Of a stretch of DNA of 6,610 nucleotides, positions 5,088 through 6,610 are shown in pieces. This stretch comes from Actinomycetota bacterium (GTDB lineage: Bacteria > Actinomycetota > Acidimicrobiia > Acidimicrobiales > Microtrichaceae): NCBI GenBank assembly GCA_009700815.1, contig WLLG01000121.1:1-6610 (forward strand). Reading direction: 5' to 3'. The first letter of the stretch is position 1; each line of letters opens with the position of its first letter. Position numbers and translations under genes: made by a program. The notes beneath the pieces are model-generated. The model saw only the letters and a list, made by a program, of their open reading frames with translations. It did not search any database and had not been told where the DNA came from.

Positions 5088-6419
5088 CTCTAAATTGGCG
5101 ATCATCTGTTGGTACTCCGGCGGCAAATCTTCTACCGAGTCGATCTGTAAGAACTGAGCTGGCAGAGCCCCAACCTCGGCCAGTACCTGAGCGGCCTCGG
5201 CTTGGAGCTGCTTGGGGATGAGCTGGGACTTCCACTCCGGCAGTTCAGCTAGAAGCGCAACTGCTGCGGCTGATTCGTGTCGCTCCCCGACACAGTCGAA
5301 CGGTTTCTCTGCTGACCAGAGTTCTCGGACAGGGTCCAGATGATCGGGCTCATCAAGTAAGTCTCGACCGAACTGCTCGCGCACCTGATCCGGGCTCAGA
5401 GATGGCGCCAGCATCAGTGCCGTGAATAGGCACTTTGCACAATCCCCGCATGAGCGTTGCGTGCGACTGGATTCGTTTTCATTCCAAAGCGTAAAGGCGC
5501 GATTGCAAGAAACGATGTCAGATGCAAGGCCACGCTGGGCGACACTGCGGCCGATTGCAAGCTCGGTCATGGGCCGCAGCAACGACAAGTAGCGAACACC
5601 AATCGGGTCGAACACAGCTCGCAGGAGTTGCTCTGCCTCGGCCGATTTTGAGTACTGATGGTTCACTTCGATTTCTGGCCGGCCTGCCTCTGCGGGGATC
5701 ACCAAGCTGGGCTCCGAAGCCGAACGCTCCAAGCCCATCAGCACGTCGCGACGGTCGATCAGCACAGCAAGCGCAACGGCGATTGCCGAGTTGATTGCCG
5801 TCACCGGCACATGCCCGTTGAGTGCACCAGCAGCAACAAGCTCTCGCAACTGTGGGTCGAGTGTGCGCTGAACGCTCAACAATGGTCGCCCAAGGTGCTC
5901 TGCCAGATGTTGATGTGCACCCTTTGGGTTGACCGCCATGAGCACACCGTCGGGAACGAGATCAGCAACGAGCGCCGAATCCTTGCCGCCGCCAACCGGA
6001 ATCAACGACCCGTCTCGAACGGTCGGTGAGTCGACTGTCAGTTCGGGGGCGATGCCCGGGCGTTCAACTAAGTCCACTGGAAGCGGGACTGGCAGGTTGT
6101 TTCGATAGGCAAATTCGCGCAGCCCCTCGTCATACATTGCGAGCAGCAAGGCGCGCTCGGCGGCGTTCAGAGCGGGAGCTTCAATCTGAGTTGGGGCAAT
6201 CGACTTGTAGTACGAGACGCCTGCGATCAGCAGGAGAACTCGCACGGCCCGGCTGAAATCCTCAAAGCCGACCTGGCCCTCTTGTGGAAGGTCGCGGTCA
6301 AACTCAATGACTTCGGTGAACTCCTGCGTGCTGCCAAACCCATAGTGCAGTCGGACTATGGGTCCGTCCACACTGCTGTGGCTGATGATGAAAGGTCCTG
6401 AGGGTTGCTGCTCGCTCAT
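5082..6419 (-). CDS. murL: MurL: UDP-MurNAc-L-alanyl-L-glutamate epimerase
   Basis: In the pathway described in Xanthomonas oryzae, MurL uses ATP to epimerise the terminal L-Glu of UDP-MurNAc-L-Ala-L-Glu to D-Glu, giving the normal MurE substrate without free D-Glu. The protein has 445 residues and no signal peptide or membrane span, as expected for a cytosolic enzyme. Visible marks are PVGGGKDSAL (141-150), an ATP-pyrophosphatase-like loop; AVNPKG (162-167); NHQYSKSAEAE (253-263); LWNENESSRTQRSCGDCAKC (311-330) with Cys324, Cys327 and Cys330 plus Cys305; and CVGERHESAAA (376-386). I recognise this combination as MurL, and the adjacent murD2 supports it strongly. The ATG at 6419 overlaps the stop of the upstream gene as ATGA, and AGGGAA (6425-6430) is a fair Shine-Dalgarno. 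The stop codon lies inside a long hairpin. Catalytic residue assignments are not certain from sequence alone; a generic PP-loop protein is the main alternative. Confidence 0.88.
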   Translation of the reverse strand: MSEQQPSGPFIISHSSVDGPIVRLHYGFGSTQEFTEVIEFDRDLPQEGQVGFEDFSRAVRVLLLIAGVSYYKSIAPTQIEAPALNAAERALLLAMYDEGLREFAYRNNLPVPLPVDLVERPGIAPELTVDSPTVRDGSLIPVGGGKDSALVADLVPDGVLMAVNPKGAHQHLAEHLGRPLLSVQRTLDPQLRELVAAGALNGHVPVTAINSAIAVALAVLIDRRDVLMGLERSASEPSLVIPAEAGRPEIEVNHQYSKSAEAEQLLRAVFDPIGVRYLSLLRPMTELAIGRSVAQRGLASDIVSCNRAFTLWNENESSRTQRSCGDCAKCLFTALMLAPSLSPDQVREQFGRDLLDEPDHLDPVRELWSAEKPFDCVGERHESAAAVALLAELPEWKSQLIPKQLQAEAAQVLAEVGALPAQFLQIDSVEDLPPEYQQMIANLER

Positions 6420-6610
6420 AGAAATTCCCTACCGGCAAGAGAAGACACCGGCACAGTCTGCCCCCAAGGGGTCAAGCAAGTAATGGACTGCGCACCGAGT
6501 AAGTCTGCGAGTGTCAGGCTCTGCTCCTGCGCTCCGCTTGATTCGATCTGCGCGCTTCTGCACGCCGAGTGAATGGCTCCGTCTTGAAGCGGGGGCGTCA
6601 GGATCGTTGC
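6416..6610 (-). CDS. C-terminal part of a class IV PLP aminotransferase / aminodeoxychorismate lyase-like protein (partial)
   Basis: An open frame runs from the right edge to TGA at 6418-6416, giving 64 residues, too short and start-less for ordinary gene calling. The pattern fits the C-terminus of class IV aminotransferases (PabC, IlvE, Dat): TILTPPLQDGAIHSACR (2-18) matches the TPPL..G.L.G.TR block, SLTLADLLGAQSI (31-43) matches the ..LT..DL..AdE.. helix, and LTPWGQTVPVSSLAGREF (46-63) matches the strand that usually reads .TNSLRGV.PV..idG..f. The usual SLRG segment is PWGQ here, so the Arg is absent. Its stop overlaps the murL start (ATGA), which indicates one transcript and coupled translation. 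PabC (folate pathway) or a D-amino-acid aminotransferase are both possible; the second would be interesting beside murL. The N-terminal half with the PLP lysine lies outside the window. Confidence 0.55.
   Translation of the reverse strand, partial: ATILTPPLQDGAIHSACRSAQIESSGAQEQSLTLADLLGAQSITCLTPWGQTVPVSSLAGREFL

Noticed and set aside
5457..6256. Several plus-strand frames of 64-123 codons opposite murL
   Set aside because: They are antisense shadows of murL with no family likeness.
5082..6419. Generic PP-loop ATPase or tRNA-modifying enzyme for the 445-residue protein
   Set aside because: The GGGKDS loop alone would allow it, but the CGDCAKC and GERHES blocks and the adjoining murD2 fit MurL better.
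1..6610. tRNA, rRNA, CRISPR arrays and riboswitches
   Set aside because: I found no cloverleaf, rRNA segment, spaced direct-repeat array or known riboswitch pattern; the only repeats are the pentamer array and the two palindromes.

Overview
The window looks like chromosomal DNA from an actinobacterium of moderately high GC content (my estimate by eye, not counted). The evidence is a Nei1-type DNA glycosylase close to the actinobacterial form, an AbiEi-like/DUF559 nuclease gene of a kind common in that phylum, and an rph-rdgB pair that in many actinobacteria lies just downstream of glutamate racemase. The exact lineage cannot be read from the sequence.

Plus-strand side, left: the window opens with the last 41 codons of an unrecognised gene (2-127). 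A 105-bp array of degenerate GRGCT pentamers (162-265) follows, and then the DNA-repair glycosylase gene nei (283-1074). A 24-bp perfect inverted repeat begins two bases after the nei stop. Next is a gene for an AbiEi-like winged-helix protein fused to a Vsr-like/DUF559 nuclease domain (1198-2103), followed by a second copy of the same palindrome (47 bp identical). The palindrome-gene-palindrome block lies where nei and rdgB converge, which is a plausible insertion site.

Minus-strand side, transcribed from right to left: the C-terminal end of a probable class IV PLP aminotransferase/aminodeoxychorismate lyase (6416-6610), then murL (5082-6419, ATGA overlap), murD2 (3629-4993), rph (2849-3586) and rdgB (2187-2834). 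The spacings (overlap, 88, 42 and 14 nt) suggest one operon. MurD2 and MurL form the alternative route for putting D-glutamate into peptidoglycan: MurD2 adds L-Glu to UDP-MurNAc-L-Ala and MurL epimerises the terminal residue to D-Glu, so glutamate racemase (MurI) and ordinary MurD are not needed. rph and rdgB are housekeeping genes for tRNA 3' trimming and for removal of non-canonical purine nucleotides.

The main points of interest are: (1) murL-murD2 occupies the place where murI sits upstream of rph-rdgB in other actinobacteria; (2) a DUF559/AbiEi-like gene is bracketed by near-identical long palindromes, which looks like a small mobile or self-spreading unit; (3) the pentamer array has a regular block structure upstream of nei; and (4) a long hairpin contains the murL stop codon. 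Every stretch of the window over 300 bases is covered by a gene.
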